From: a virus
Length of the DNA: 36,264 nucleotides
IMG/VR virus record: IMGVR_UViG_3300030107_005950
Coordinates: 1-36,264 of that record
Reading direction: 5' to 3' (one strand)
Shown here: positions 12,554 to 21,660 of the stretch, piece after piece
Layout: every line of letters starts with the position of its first letter
Numbering within the stretch: position 1 is the first letter of the stretch
The notes under the pieces: generated by a model
Told to the model about the DNA's origin: nothing
What the model saw: the letters and a program-made list of their open reading frames with translations, nothing else
Databases searched by the model: none
Program-made: the position numbers and the translations under genes

Positions 12554-14124
12554 CTGTGGACCGAATCACGGCAGCGCAGCAAGCGTTGTTAGATCCGCGT
12601 CGGTTTGTCAGGGTGTGCCAGATTCTTCGCGAGGACGAAGGCGTGGGGTTCCTGGACCCGACGTATGCGCAGCGGATGGTCTTGGATGCGATGGTCAACC
12701 ACCGATGGATAATGATTGGGAAGTACCGGCAGGCAAAGCAGACGACACTGGCGGTGATGTGGCTCCTGGGCCAAGTCATGTTCACTCGGGGGGTGAAGGG
12801 GGCCTTGGTTGCGGAGAAGCACGAGACTGCGGAGATGGCGTTCGAGCGTCTTCAGTTTGCGTATCGGGGGATACCGTCGAAGTTCCGCGTGGGTTCCAAG
12901 TCTGGCGGTGTTCGACATATTGAGTTTGACCATGGGGGGGGGATTCAGACACTGACGGGTGCTGGTCGAGCTCCGGCTGTTGGTCGGTCGATTGACCGCC
13001 TGGTGCTGACTGAGTACGGCGAATGGCCGCATCAGAGAGAAGCAGCGGCGCATTTGTTTCCGTCGATTAACAAGCGCCCGAATGCGCGGGTTGTCTTAGA
13101 GTCTACGTTTGGCAGAGCTGGGTCACAACACGAGCGCATGTGGAGGTCTGCCCTTGAGGGCAAGGGTCGGTTCCATGCTGTGTTCTTGGAGTGGTGGCGA
13201 GATTCGAGTTGTCTGCTACCTGTTCCAGCTGATTTCATTCCAACCAACGAAGAGCTGCGCTACCTGGAGCAGCATGAGGGAATGACCAACGGACACTTGA
13301 TGTTTCGTCGCCGGAGTCTGGACACGGAGTTCGCGGGTGACACGCGGCTGTTCAGGTCGAAGTACCCGTCTGATCCGTATGATGGGTGGCTTGGTTCTTT
13401 AGACCCAGTCATGCCAGAGGATGCTCTTCGTCAGCTGCTCACCGAGGCGGTTGCTGATCCTGAAGAGGGGGACTGGGGGAGCAACGAGCTCCAACCGCCC
13501 CGTCCCAATGGGGTCTACTTGATTACGGCAGACCCAGCTGGATACGGCGCAAAGGGTGACCCGAGTGCTCTGACGGTATGGGATGCCATTTCCAGAGAAG
13601 AGGTTGCGAACTGGTCGGGCAGAGAAGACCCTGGAAAGTTTGCTGACCGGCTGTGTAGAGTCCAAGCTCGGTATGGGAACTGCCTGCTTGCGGTCGAGTC
13701 GAACGCTGCGCACTGTATTGCGACGCTTCGAAGCTATGGGACACAGCGGCTGTTGTGGACGGACAAGTCTCACCCGGGTTGGTACAACACACGGAAGCGC
13801 CTCCAAGAAGCCGAGGCCCGGACGATTCAGTTGCTTCGCGAGGACGACCTTCGTATTCGCAGTCGCGCTACTCTGCATCAGATGCTGGACTACGATGGAA
13901 GAGCTCGCGATTCTAAGTCAAACGAAGGACATCACTTCGATCGTGCCGTCACTGTTGTCATGGCTGGTGACATTTTGTCCCGTCGTGCGTTTACTCCGAT
14001 TACACTGGCTGCGCAGGGGGAATCTACCCCAGCGGGCTATGTTAGCATCAGAGACCTGGATAACTATGGACGAGAAGAGGAAGCTGCTTTAGTTTCTCCG
14101 TTCATTCCACCGCCGAAGAGGTAA
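12550..14124 (+). CDS. terL: Terminase large subunit
   Basis: A 524-aa packaging ATPase-nuclease that pumps DNA into the prohead. The P-loop region is GKYRQAKQTT at residues 57-66 and deviates from the classical form (Ala-Lys-Gln in place of Gly-Lys-Ser/Thr). Walker B and the catalytic acid are in RLVLTEYGEW (150-159, E155). The nuclease half has ITADPA with D328, GDPSALTVWD, and HHFDRAV near 461. The length is normal. TTG at 12550 overlaps the preceding stop by four bases; GTG at 12556 is an alternative start. It is followed by the portal gene three bases later. Confidence 0.94.
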   Translation: MTVDRITAAQQALLDPRRFVRVCQILREDEGVGFLDPTYAQRMVLDAMVNHRWIMIGKYRQAKQTTLAVMWLLGQVMFTRGVKGALVAEKHETAEMAFERLQFAYRGIPSKFRVGSKSGGVRHIEFDHGGGIQTLTGAGRAPAVGRSIDRLVLTEYGEWPHQREAAAHLFPSINKRPNARVVLESTFGRAGSQHERMWRSALEGKGRFHAVFLEWWRDSSCLLPVPADFIPTNEELRYLEQHEGMTNGHLMFRRRSLDTEFAGDTRLFRSKYPSDPYDGWLGSLDPVMPEDALRQLLTEAVADPEEGDWGSNELQPPRPNGVYLITADPAGYGAKGDPSALTVWDAISREEVANWSGREDPGKFADRLCRVQARYGNCLLAVESNAAHCIATLRSYGTQRLLWTDKSHPGWYNTRKRLQEAEARTIQLLREDDLRIRSRATLHQMLDYDGRARDSKSNEGHHFDRAVTVVMAGDILSRRAFTPITLAAQGESTPAGYVSIRDLDNYGREEEAALVSPFIPPPKR

Positions 14125-14127
14125 AGA

Positions 14128-15807
14128 ATGCCGCGTGACATGAAGAATCTGATTGAGGCACACAAGAACTATTATGAGTCTCATGAGAAGCAGGCCTTTG
14201 ATAAGGCGCGAGCTCTGTACCGTGGGAAGCATTTCAATACGAGTACGGTTGAAAACCGGTACTTGTGCTCTGAAAACATGGTGTTCTCGATTGCTGAGTC
14301 TGCTATTTCGGCGATGCTGGGTCCAAACCCCCGGGTATCGGCCAAGGCTACCAGCAAAAAATCAGAGGACATGGCTCCATCCATCACTGCTTTTCTGGAT
14401 TGGTGCTTCCGTCAGACGCAGCTCCGCAAGCGGGCATCCTTGGCACTGACAGATGCGGTTCTTTGCAACCGTGGTGTGCTGAAAACGACCTGGTCGAAAG
14501 AGTCAGACATGCCCGTTGTGCGTTCTGTGGACCCTTCGATGCTGTTCTTCGACCTCTCTGTCCGCGATTCGGAAGACATTCGGTACTGGATGGAGTGCAC
14601 TGTTCTGTCGATCGACCAGTTCCGCCAGCGAGTAGACGCTGGGAAGTACAAAAAGGCAGGGGATGTCCACGCTGACACGTACCCGAAGTGGCTGGTGGGC
14701 CCAGATGCGGACGTGAACGACCAGAAAGTTCGCGAAGCTACCGATTGGGTGGAACTGTGGGAGATCTACGACGTAGAAGAGAGCAAGGTCTACCACTATG
14801 TGCCAAACGGGGACCGGATTGTCTTCGAGGACGACCTGTTGTACGTGCCGTACACGGTGTTTAGCCTGAATCACAACGGTATTGACGTGCGAGGACTGTC
14901 CGAAGTCCAGCTGATTCTGCCCCAACAGGAAAGCATCAACGAGATTCTGACGTTCTGGAACAAAGTCGTTCACCTTACAGTCCCACGGGTCCTGTATGAC
15001 GCGGGTATTGTAGCCGAAGAAGACCTCAGTGCGGCTGTAAGCTCCGCAGTGGGCGCGTTTGTGCCGATTCACACGGCCTCAGACATGCCAGGGGCGCTCC
15101 GAGAGGCTTTCTTTAGTGCACCTGTACCCGAGCTGCACGCGCAGGTCCTGGAGTTCCTAGGGAAGCAGGAGCAGATTGCGTCATTCGTGTCTGCACTGGC
15201 CGAAGCTGCCCGTGGTCAGGTCACTGGCGCCCGGACTGCGACCGAGCTTGCACTGATCGACGCGCAGCTCCGCACCAGATTGTCGAATCGGGTGGGTAAT
15301 CTGGCCGAAGCCATGCAGGATGTAGCCAAAAAGTGCGTATGGCTCTCTGCGAACTTCATGGAAACTGACCGTCAGGTCGAAATTGCAGGATCTTCCGAGT
15401 GGGTCAGCCTTACTGCGGCAGACCTTGCGTCGGCCGACGTTTACTTCGACATGATTGCGTACAACCCCATCTCATCCAACCCAGCTGTGGAGGCAGAGCT
15501 CTTTATCGGGCTGTTGAACGCACTGAAGGAGTCTCCAAACTTCGATCCGCGTGCGATTGACGAGTACCTGGTCGAGACAAACAACCTTCCAACGAAACTG
15601 CTCCGGCCGAAAGAGGAGGTTGAAGCTGAACAACAGGCGAAGGCTGATATGATGGCCGAGCAACAGATTGCAAACGAGACCATCGGCATGTCAGAGCAGA
15701 GTCCGTTGATGCCAGAGCAAGAGTCTATTGAAGCGAACGCGATGAAGGAAACGGAAGCGTACACGCCAGACGTTACTGAAACTCAACCCCCACCGCAGTT
15801 CTCCTGA
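14128..15807 (+). CDS. Portal protein
   Basis: A 559-aa head-tail connector forming the ring at the unique capsid vertex through which DNA passes. Features are a helical N-terminus, a central wing/stem region (SVDPSMLFFDLSVRDSEDIRYWME, about residues 132-155), a region YVPYTVFSLNH leading to LSEVQLILPQQESINEIL, and a long helical section with RGQVTGARTATELALID (about 363-379). The last 50 residues are acidic and Gln/Met-rich. AAGAGGTAAAG provides the ribosome site. Position immediately after terL is decisive. Confidence 0.92.
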   Translation: MPRDMKNLIEAHKNYYESHEKQAFDKARALYRGKHFNTSTVENRYLCSENMVFSIAESAISAMLGPNPRVSAKATSKKSEDMAPSITAFLDWCFRQTQLRKRASLALTDAVLCNRGVLKTTWSKESDMPVVRSVDPSMLFFDLSVRDSEDIRYWMECTVLSIDQFRQRVDAGKYKKAGDVHADTYPKWLVGPDADVNDQKVREATDWVELWEIYDVEESKVYHYVPNGDRIVFEDDLLYVPYTVFSLNHNGIDVRGLSEVQLILPQQESINEILTFWNKVVHLTVPRVLYDAGIVAEEDLSAAVSSAVGAFVPIHTASDMPGALREAFFSAPVPELHAQVLEFLGKQEQIASFVSALAEAARGQVTGARTATELALIDAQLRTRLSNRVGNLAEAMQDVAKKCVWLSANFMETDRQVEIAGSSEWVSLTAADLASADVYFDMIAYNPISSNPAVEAELFIGLLNALKESPNFDPRAIDEYLVETNNLPTKLLRPKEEVEAEQQAKADMMAEQQIANETIGMSEQSPLMPEQESIEANAMKETEAYTPDVTETQPPPQFS

Positions 15808-16220
15808 TGTCGTTTATTGTCCACGATTTGTACTGCGCTGCTTGCGAAGAGTTTGAACGCAGTGTTTTCTACCGACGCTCGAAAGGCATTCCAGTTTGCC
15901 CTGTGTGCTCTTCTGAGCGCAGAGTAGGGTGGTTGGACCCGCCGCGAATAAAACCGGAGTGGACGCCCATTGAGACTGCTACAGGAGTCATCGAGACTCG
16001 CGAGCAGTTCAATAAGCTGGTTGCAAAGAAGCGGGCACAGAATCCTGACAGAGAGCTGGTCGTAAGCGCAAATACCAGGTCTGGTGTCAACCTTCGCGCC
16101 GATGAGGCCCGTCACCGGCACATTACCAATCTAAGATCAAAAGGTTATTGCGAGTCTGATATCAAAGAACGCAAGGCTGAAATAAAAGCAAAGAAGTTGG
16201 AGAAGCTTGCTCGCAAGTGA
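15807..16220 (+). CDS. Zinc-ribbon protein after the portal
   Basis: A 137-aa protein with an N-terminal zinc ribbon (C10, C13, C31, C34; the FmdB-like pattern CX2C-X17-CX2C) and a strongly basic helical C-terminus (SDIKERKAEIKAKKLEKLARK region). The ATG overlaps the portal stop (TGATG). Similar small ribbon proteins occur in phage head modules. It may help assembly or bind DNA, but its role is not known. Confidence 0.65.
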   Translation: MSFIVHDLYCAACEEFERSVFYRRSKGIPVCPVCSSERRVGWLDPPRIKPEWTPIETATGVIETREQFNKLVAKKRAQNPDRELVVSANTRSGVNLRADEARHRHITNLRSKGYCESDIKERKAEIKAKKLEKLARK

Positions 16221-16246
16221 TACCGTATTTTTAGACTGAGGTTCCT

Positions 16247-16621
16247 ATGGCCGTTTCATTGACCCCGAAAGAAAATCTGTCCTACCGGACAGTGAAGCTT
16301 GAGACCACAACAGCTGCAGCACAGACCAACATTACAGGCGGAGCTGTTACTGTTTACAGCATCCTGGTTGATAACGCCGCCACCGCGGTCACATATGTGA
16401 AGCTGCACGATGGTACGTTTTCTACAACCGATGCGGTTGGTACCACTGCACCAACGTGCATCTTTCGGGTTCCGGCACAAACCAAGAAGACCATTAACAT
16501 ACCATCCGGCTTGGCGTTCAGCACTGCATTGAATGTGTGGTGCGAGAAGAACGCTGGCACAGCTGGCACAGATGCCCCAACAGGCGGAACAGTAACCATC
16601 TACTTTACTACTGGAGTCTGA
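16247..16621 (+). CDS. Small beta-rich head protein, paralogue A
   Basis: A 124-aa protein of Thr, Ala, Val and Gly-rich beta strands, with motifs VYSILVDNAATAVTYVKL, PTCIFRVPA and VWCEKNAGTAGTDAPTGG. It is clearly similar to the next gene along its length, so the two arose by tandem duplication. Position between portal and scaffold genes and composition suggest a capsid decoration or fibre protein exposed on the head. GAGG precedes the ATG. Confidence 0.65.
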   Translation: MAVSLTPKENLSYRTVKLETTTAAAQTNITGGAVTVYSILVDNAATAVTYVKLHDGTFSTTDAVGTTAPTCIFRVPAQTKKTINIPSGLAFSTALNVWCEKNAGTAGTDAPTGGTVTIYFTTGV

Positions 16622-16622
16622 T

Positions 16623-17009
16623 ATGGCGATTGATATTGCGAATATTAGTACATCCCTTGGGACCAAGCTGATCACATTCTCGCCTGCAAATGCGACGCCA
16701 TCGGGTGACGTGATTCCAGGTTCGTGTACCATTCACATGATTGAGATCGACAACACAGCGAACGGCTCAGACATCGCGTATCTGAAGATCAGTAACGGCG
16801 ACGGATCAGGCACAGCGGGTGCGGTTACTGTTGGAACGGATGCACCATCGTTCATTTTCCACTGCCCAGCGGGTACGAAGCTGACGTACTTGTTTCCAGA
16901 AACAATCTCGATTACCTCGAAGCTGCGGATGTGGTGCGTCACTGGCGCCGGGACAGCAGGAACCACCAGCCCATCGGGCAATGTTAAAGTCGAAGTACTT
17001 GTCTCATAG
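16623..17009 (+). CDS. Small beta-rich head protein, paralogue B
   Basis: A 128-aa protein paralogous to the preceding one: IHMIEIDNTANGSDIAYLKI, APSFIFHCPAGTK and MWCVTGAGTAGTTSPSGN align with its counterparts. It starts one base after the upstream stop, inside the same transcript. The divergence of the pair implies an old duplication with both copies maintained, perhaps as a heteromeric decoration or for two surface positions. Function is inferred from position. Confidence 0.65.
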   Translation: MAIDIANISTSLGTKLITFSPANATPSGDVIPGSCTIHMIEIDNTANGSDIAYLKISNGDGSGTAGAVTVGTDAPSFIFHCPAGTKLTYLFPETISITSKLRMWCVTGAGTAGTTSPSGNVKVEVLVS

Positions 17010-17017
17010 GAGTTGAC

Positions 17018-17404
17018 GTGGCTGAAAATGATATGACCGAAAAGCTGAAGGCACTGAGTGCTCTGGTAGACAAGCGGGCCAACGACTATGAGGCCAAGAT
17101 TGGTTCTCAGAAAGTCGATGCACCTGAGGGCGCTGAGGGATCTGAGCCAGCTGGAGACATCGCACCGATTGTGAGCAAGCTCGGTGTTGATGAAGAAAAG
17201 GCCAAGATGATTCTCGAATGCGCGAAAGACTTTGACTGGCTCAAGGATATGAGTCCACAAGATTTGGCAGATCACCTGTTTCAGAATGCAGGTGACATGC
17301 AGATGATTATGATGGAAGTGGCGCGTAAGCAGGACGCAGCTTCTGAATCAACCATCCAAGGAGACGTTTATGACGCAGGAACAACAGGGACAACAGCAAT
17401 CTGA
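17018..17404 (+). CDS. Hypothetical head-module protein, 128 aa
   Basis: A 128-aa acidic, mainly helical protein starting at GTG (17018) with AGGAG five bases upstream. The central part (IVSKLGVDEEKAKMILECAK and SPQDLADHLFQNAG) looks like two short helical units. Its last 35 bases overlap the scaffold gene in a different frame, and the encoded tail (DVYDAGTTGTTAI) is Gly/Thr-rich. It may be a scaffold accessory or minor head component. Confidence 0.55.
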   Translation: MAENDMTEKLKALSALVDKRANDYEAKIGSQKVDAPEGAEGSEPAGDIAPIVSKLGVDEEKAKMILECAKDFDWLKDMSPQDLADHLFQNAGDMQMIMMEVARKQDAASESTIQGDVYDAGTTGTTAI

Positions 17405-18122
17405 AGAAGCACCAACTACGGAACAGAATGGGAATGATGGGAACAGTGGTAGTGCTCCTTCGGACCCGCCTTCAGAGGTCAAAGAAGCGAGCACTTCGGC
17501 CTCTGAGGGCACTTCTGCTCCGGAGTCCTGGAATGGCGAGTTGGAAACTTTGGAGTCATCCGAGTGGTACAAGGCACTTCCAGAGCAGCACCGCGGATTG
17601 GTCAAGGAAGGACTGAAGTCAAAGCTGGGTAACTACGAGCGAGGATACCAGCAGAAGTTTCAAGACGTTGCGAAGCAGCGCGATCACCTAGAGAAGGAGA
17701 TCCGAGCTGAACGTGAGCGCATTCAAAACATGCTCTATGGTATGGACGACCCGACTAAGGACGTTCGCTCCGAGCTCGAGCGTGCAGTCAAGGACAAACA
17801 GGAACTTGAGACAAAGCTTGCAGAGATTCATAGGAAGCAAGAAGAGACTCGGGTTGATGAGATTGTTCAATGGGTTGAGCAGAACGCAAAGGATGTCTAT
17901 GAGTCTGATGCTGCATGGGACGCCTTTGTGAAGGCCAACCAAGCGGGCTTCAGCAAGGAAGACTCACTGAAGATGGCGTCAGCTCTTCTGGAGAAGAAGC
18001 CTGCGCCCCAGGTGCCGGATTCCATTGCGATGATGAACAACAACTCAGCGGCATCCGGAACTGAGAGCAAGAGCAACGACGATTATGAGACAGTTCGCCG
18101 ACGGCTGCTTGCACAAAGCTAG
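17370..18122 (+). CDS. Scaffolding protein
   Basis: A 250-aa protein with the typical scaffold layout: a Gln, Glu, Ser and Pro-rich disordered N-terminus (residues 1-55), an ESWNGELETLESSEWYK-type motif, then long coiled-coil helices (about 80-180, for example HLEKEIRAERERIQNML) and a basic C-terminus (YETVRRRLLAQ) of the kind that binds the coat protein. It is directly upstream of the capsid gene. AAGGAG lies six bases before the ATG. It should guide procapsid assembly and then leave. Confidence 0.82.
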   Translation: MTQEQQGQQQSEEAPTTEQNGNDGNSGSAPSDPPSEVKEASTSASEGTSAPESWNGELETLESSEWYKALPEQHRGLVKEGLKSKLGNYERGYQQKFQDVAKQRDHLEKEIRAERERIQNMLYGMDDPTKDVRSELERAVKDKQELETKLAEIHRKQEETRVDEIVQWVEQNAKDVYESDAAWDAFVKANQAGFSKEDSLKMASALLEKKPAPQVPDSIAMMNNNSAASGTESKSNDDYETVRRRLLAQS

Positions 18123-18244
18123 CACACCGCGTAGTATATCTACAGCACCCAGCGGACGGTAAGAGCAGGCCGAGAGGAACTCTGATGGAAGTGGGCAGGC
18201 GACAACAATAATCGTTTTATAAACCCACATCGGAGAATGTTCAC
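18123..18244 (+). promoter_or_regulatory. 122-bp gap before the capsid gene, weak promoter candidate
   Basis: A rare gap in a compact late operon. TTGCAC (ending the scaffold gene, 18112-18117) and TAGTAT (18131-18140 area) stand 17 bases apart, a weak sigma70-like pair, and there is also TTTTATAAA near 18213. Extra capsid transcription or mRNA stabilisation would fit, but neither motif is strong. Confidence 0.25.
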
Positions 18245-19300
18245 ATGGCTATCGATCTTGATACCCTAAATACTACATTTGCCGACCTACGCGGACCTCT
18301 CATCAATGCGTTTGAGACTTCCATTCCTATGTGGCGCGAGCTGCAAAAGAAGGCGCGGGTCAGCAACGATGGCGGAACGTATATTGAGCGTGACTTTGCT
18401 GCTGGAGCACCTGCCAAAGGTACTGGTGTCTACAGTGGTGACGAGCTGCTCACTAACGTCCGTCGCAAGCAAATCAAAAAGCTGCAGGTGGAGACCCACC
18501 GCGCAGTCGCAATGGTTACCATTCCAAAGAAGGTCCTCAACATCAACAAGGGGAAGGCAGCTGTCATCCGCCTGATTGATGCATACCCGAAGGCTACGAT
18601 GGAAGGTATCTCTGGCGACATGAACAAGTTCATGCTGACTGGAACCAGTCGCGGGCTTGTCTTTGACACGTCGGAACTCTTGGGCTTTGTCTGCCTTCCT
18701 GGTACTCACACAAGTGGTATCGGTACTGGTGTGACGAACGGTGTTCTCTCTCTTAACGAGAACCCAGCTGACCAAGTTCTTCCTACGTTCAACGTGGCCA
18801 AGAGCGAGTCTGGATACCACTTCAACCAGCGCGGTGATGTTTCATCATTCGGCGCTTCTGGTATGAAGGAGCTCCGTGCTCAATACCGCAAGGCTGCACA
18901 CTACGCAGGAAAGCCAAACTCCGGACCCGACCTGGTCGTGATGGATTCAGCTTCTTTTGCTAACTTTGAGGCTGAGCGCGAATCAAAGGTTCGCCTTGAG
19001 CTCATCGATGGCCGCACCGAGGGTAAGACAAACTTCTTGTCTCTGACTCTGGGAATGGCTGAAGTGTACGATGATCCTGATTTGGATGTCTCACTGTTCT
19101 CTGGCGATGCCCTTGGTGGCGTTACCTACATGCTGAACACAGACTTCTGGGAATGGATTTGGCTTGAGAAGCCCAACATCAGCCCATTCGCTGATCGTAT
19201 TGGTGATCAAGATGTCGTGTCTGCCAAGTTTGCAATGCAAGGCAACGCGATCTGCACCAAGCTTCCTGCTCAAGCTGTCGTTACTGGCACAGCGTCCTAG
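18245..19300 (+). CDS. Major capsid protein
   Basis: A 351-aa protein, expected to adopt the HK97 fold. The N-terminal IPMWRELQKKARVSNDGGTYIERDF and GVYSGDEL regions are followed by a typical mixed alpha/beta body with GPDLVVMDSASFANFEAERE and a C-terminal SPFADRIGDQDVVSAKFAMQGN region. Position after the scaffold gene and before adaptor genes makes the role clear. CGGAGAA precedes the ATG. It would be the most abundant virion protein. Confidence 0.88.
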   Translation: MAIDLDTLNTTFADLRGPLINAFETSIPMWRELQKKARVSNDGGTYIERDFAAGAPAKGTGVYSGDELLTNVRRKQIKKLQVETHRAVAMVTIPKKVLNINKGKAAVIRLIDAYPKATMEGISGDMNKFMLTGTSRGLVFDTSELLGFVCLPGTHTSGIGTGVTNGVLSLNENPADQVLPTFNVAKSESGYHFNQRGDVSSFGASGMKELRAQYRKAAHYAGKPNSGPDLVVMDSASFANFEAERESKVRLELIDGRTEGKTNFLSLTLGMAEVYDDPDLDVSLFSGDALGGVTYMLNTDFWEWIWLEKPNISPFADRIGDQDVVSAKFAMQGNAICTKLPAQAVVTGTAS

Positions 19301-19308
19301 GAGGAATC

Positions 19309-19824
19309 ATGGCGTATAAATCTTTCACTGACGGTGGCTCAGTCACCGATACTTCAACAACACAAGAGGTCGATCTCGGTTCTTTGCAGACTGTCGATGG
19401 AGAGGGAGGTCCAGTTACCTACGTCTACGTCTACAATGACGATGACAGCACCGATTGGGCTGCTGGTGACGTTATTGAGCGCGTTGCTGCCGGTGGCTCT
19501 CCGACTCACGCCGCTGGTAAAGGCATGGCGTGGGATGGAACCCGCTCAGCAGCTGACGGCACACTTCGCATGGACGTATTGGGCGTAGCTCAGTCCGCTA
19601 TCCTGCGAAGTGAGTACGGCTGGATTCTCTGCAAGGGAATCGGGACCGTCAAAACTGCAAGTGTGGATGTTTCGTCAAGCCGGTTCTTGGCTACTAACGG
19701 ATCAAGCTCTGCGGGCACAGCGGCTACCGCTACCGCCACAGAAACGACGACCGGAAAGCAGATTGGAACCGCGCTCACCGACACAGCAAGCGGTACTTCT
19801 ACTGCTTACATCGACGTGCTGTAG
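19309..19824 (+). CDS. Head decoration-like protein
   Basis: A 171-aa beta-rich protein with Thr/Gly/Ala runs, an N-terminal YKSFTDGGSVTDTST segment, and a C-terminal alternation of ATATATETTTGKQIGTALTDTASGTS that looks like the C-terminal part of many decoration proteins. AGGAGGAA lies before the ATG, so expression should be strong, as for its capsid neighbour. A capsid-stabilising or surface protein is the best guess. Confidence 0.65.
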   Translation: MAYKSFTDGGSVTDTSTTQEVDLGSLQTVDGEGGPVTYVYVYNDDDSTDWAAGDVIERVAAGGSPTHAAGKGMAWDGTRSAADGTLRMDVLGVAQSAILRSEYGWILCKGIGTVKTASVDVSSSRFLATNGSSSAGTAATATATETTTGKQIGTALTDTASGTSTAYIDVL

Positions 19825-19845
19825 GCCAACTATCGGGGGTCCAGT

Positions 19846-21387
19846 ATGAATCTATCTGAACTTCGTTCACTTGTACTGGACCTCCGTTCTTGGGGATCGT
19901 CTACCGACTCGTTTAATCTACGGCTTAACCGTGCGATAAACCTTGCTTACCGCAAGATGTCGAAGGACGTACCCGAGGTCTTGGTTCCAACTGTTGAGAC
20001 TCACCATGTCTTCAAGGACCAGACCACCGCTGATACCAAAGCGTACATTACTCAGACCACCGACAAGTGGGTGCTTGAGTTTAAGGATGCTGCGGGAACC
20101 ATCCTGCACTCGTCCTCTACGGCAACCTGGAGGCCACAGGTCAACGGTACTTGGGACGGCCTTATGCACATCGAGGTTACGGATACGGACAACATCGTGC
20201 ACCGTTTCCGATGCAGAGAGTTCTGGGAAAACTCGGAGTCTCTGAACCCAGGCGATCCTCAAAACTACTACGTTTCATTGGACCGACCGCACTTCTTTAA
20301 TACCAACGCTCTCCGCTCGTTTCGGATTTACCAACCCAACATTTTTCTGAAGTCCGACTATATCCGAGTCGTTGACGCAGCAGCTTGGGACTCAGAGTAT
20401 GAGAACGACCAGCTGCAACGGCTGGATGTTGGACTTGTTGACCGACTGAGTCTCCGCGATTTTCGTGGCGAGAACAAGGGCACGCCCAACTCCGCGTACC
20501 AAGGGAGCGTTGAAAAACTCCCCGGGCCGCGGTCGAGACCCGAGCTCAGCAACGGCACAGGTGACTGGGCAGGCGGAGCTGTAGCAAAGGGACGCTTTAA
20601 GTTCCGGTACACGTACGTATGGGGCGTAGCATCGGAGAAGGAAGGCAAGCCCCGCAGGTCACCAGGAGGCCTTCTTCAGCCGATTATTGAAAGCCCGCCT
20701 TCCCCTACCAGCACAGCGTTTGAAGTCACGTCTGCGCCGCCCAGGATTACGTTTGCTGACGTTGACCGCATGTACAACTTCGGGGAGGCTTCATCGCTTA
20801 GACAGGGCCGCACAGGGCTAAAGATACGCCTATACGCTGCACGTGTAGGAACAGTTGATGACGATGCGATGGGCAGTTGGCCGATTGATGAGCAGTTCTA
20901 CCCGATTGCAGATATCGATCCACCGACAACTTCGATGACGCCGCCCACGTATGACTGGACCGGAAGCACTTCAGTTGGTGGTCTTGACAGTAGCGTTCCA
21001 GATCTAAGTCACCCGCTTTCCGAGAACCAAGTCTATCGGGCTTGGAGTTTGTACCCCCACCAGGACAAGGACTTTCGGGTAGATTTTAGGGTACTGAGAC
21101 TACCAGAGGCACTTCCAAACCAGAGCACAGATCCATCTACAGCTGGAGGCGGCCATCCGATGGTTGAGCCAGATGCAGAGAGCGCTTTGGTCGAGATTGT
21201 TTTGTACTACCTTTCACTAATGGATGGAGCAGACCAGGCGGCTGCTCAGGTCCATCTTGGAAACTACGCGGTTGAGATTAAGTCTGTAAGAGCTCAACAC
21301 GCATCACCGTCTGGAAATGTAATGCCAGCCACATGGGACGAAGCAGGCACCCGTGACTGGAATCTGAAGAGGTTTGAAGAAGTATAA
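19846..21387 (+). CDS. Head-to-tail adaptor protein, enlarged
   Basis: A 513-aa protein placed as the adaptor under the portal (T7 gp11-like). The helical N-terminus (residues 1-45, LRLNRAINLAYRKMSK) and a C-terminal helix pair (ESALVEIVLYYLSLMDGADQ, about 446-465) match the adaptor bundle, but T7 gp11 is only about 200 residues. The extra 300 residues in the middle are beta-rich with Pro/Thr loops, suggesting an inserted domain facing outside. It is followed by a small protein and the nozzle-like gene. Confidence 0.7.
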   Translation: MNLSELRSLVLDLRSWGSSTDSFNLRLNRAINLAYRKMSKDVPEVLVPTVETHHVFKDQTTADTKAYITQTTDKWVLEFKDAAGTILHSSSTATWRPQVNGTWDGLMHIEVTDTDNIVHRFRCREFWENSESLNPGDPQNYYVSLDRPHFFNTNALRSFRIYQPNIFLKSDYIRVVDAAAWDSEYENDQLQRLDVGLVDRLSLRDFRGENKGTPNSAYQGSVEKLPGPRSRPELSNGTGDWAGGAVAKGRFKFRYTYVWGVASEKEGKPRRSPGGLLQPIIESPPSPTSTAFEVTSAPPRITFADVDRMYNFGEASSLRQGRTGLKIRLYAARVGTVDDDAMGSWPIDEQFYPIADIDPPTTSMTPPTYDWTGSTSVGGLDSSVPDLSHPLSENQVYRAWSLYPHQDKDFRVDFRVLRLPEALPNQSTDPSTAGGGHPMVEPDAESALVEIVLYYLSLMDGADQAAAQVHLGNYAVEIKSVRAQHASPSGNVMPATWDEAGTRDWNLKRFEEV

Positions 21388-21659
21388 TGGGAACAAAACT
21401 AAAGAAACCAAGCATTGGTGACGTATTCTTTCACACTACCGCAAACGACTGGTACGAAGAAGCTCGCGTTGTGTCCGTGCAGTCTTACAAGGATGTATGG
21501 AAGGCGCTGCTACTGACCACCAGCGAAGGCCACGTATTCTTGGGCACAGGCAACGAAGTCAGAGACAAGTACGACTGGGCTCCGAAAGTTGAGAAGAGCT
21601 CGACCACGCCACCCAGCAAGCGGAAGCGCATGCAGGCTGTAGCAAACGGAAGCGCATGA
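21387..21659 (+). CDS. Small hypothetical protein, 90 aa
   Basis: A 90-aa protein beginning with a basic MGTKLKKPSIGDVFF and showing strand-rich SH3-like composition (GDVFFHTTANDWYEEARVVSV), ending in a disordered Lys/Ser/Pro-rich tail. Its ATG overlaps the adaptor stop (TAATG). It lies between adaptor and nozzle genes and may be a minor connector protein; no family is recognised. Confidence 0.55.
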   Translation: MGTKLKKPSIGDVFFHTTANDWYEEARVVSVQSYKDVWKALLLTTSEGHVFLGTGNEVRDKYDWAPKVEKSSTTPPSKRKRMQAVANGSA

Positions 21660-21660
21660 A

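Noticed and set aside
16196-16240. Short hairpin with a following T run after the zinc-ribbon gene
   Set aside because: The possible stem is only four base pairs and the T run is displaced, so a terminator is not supported.
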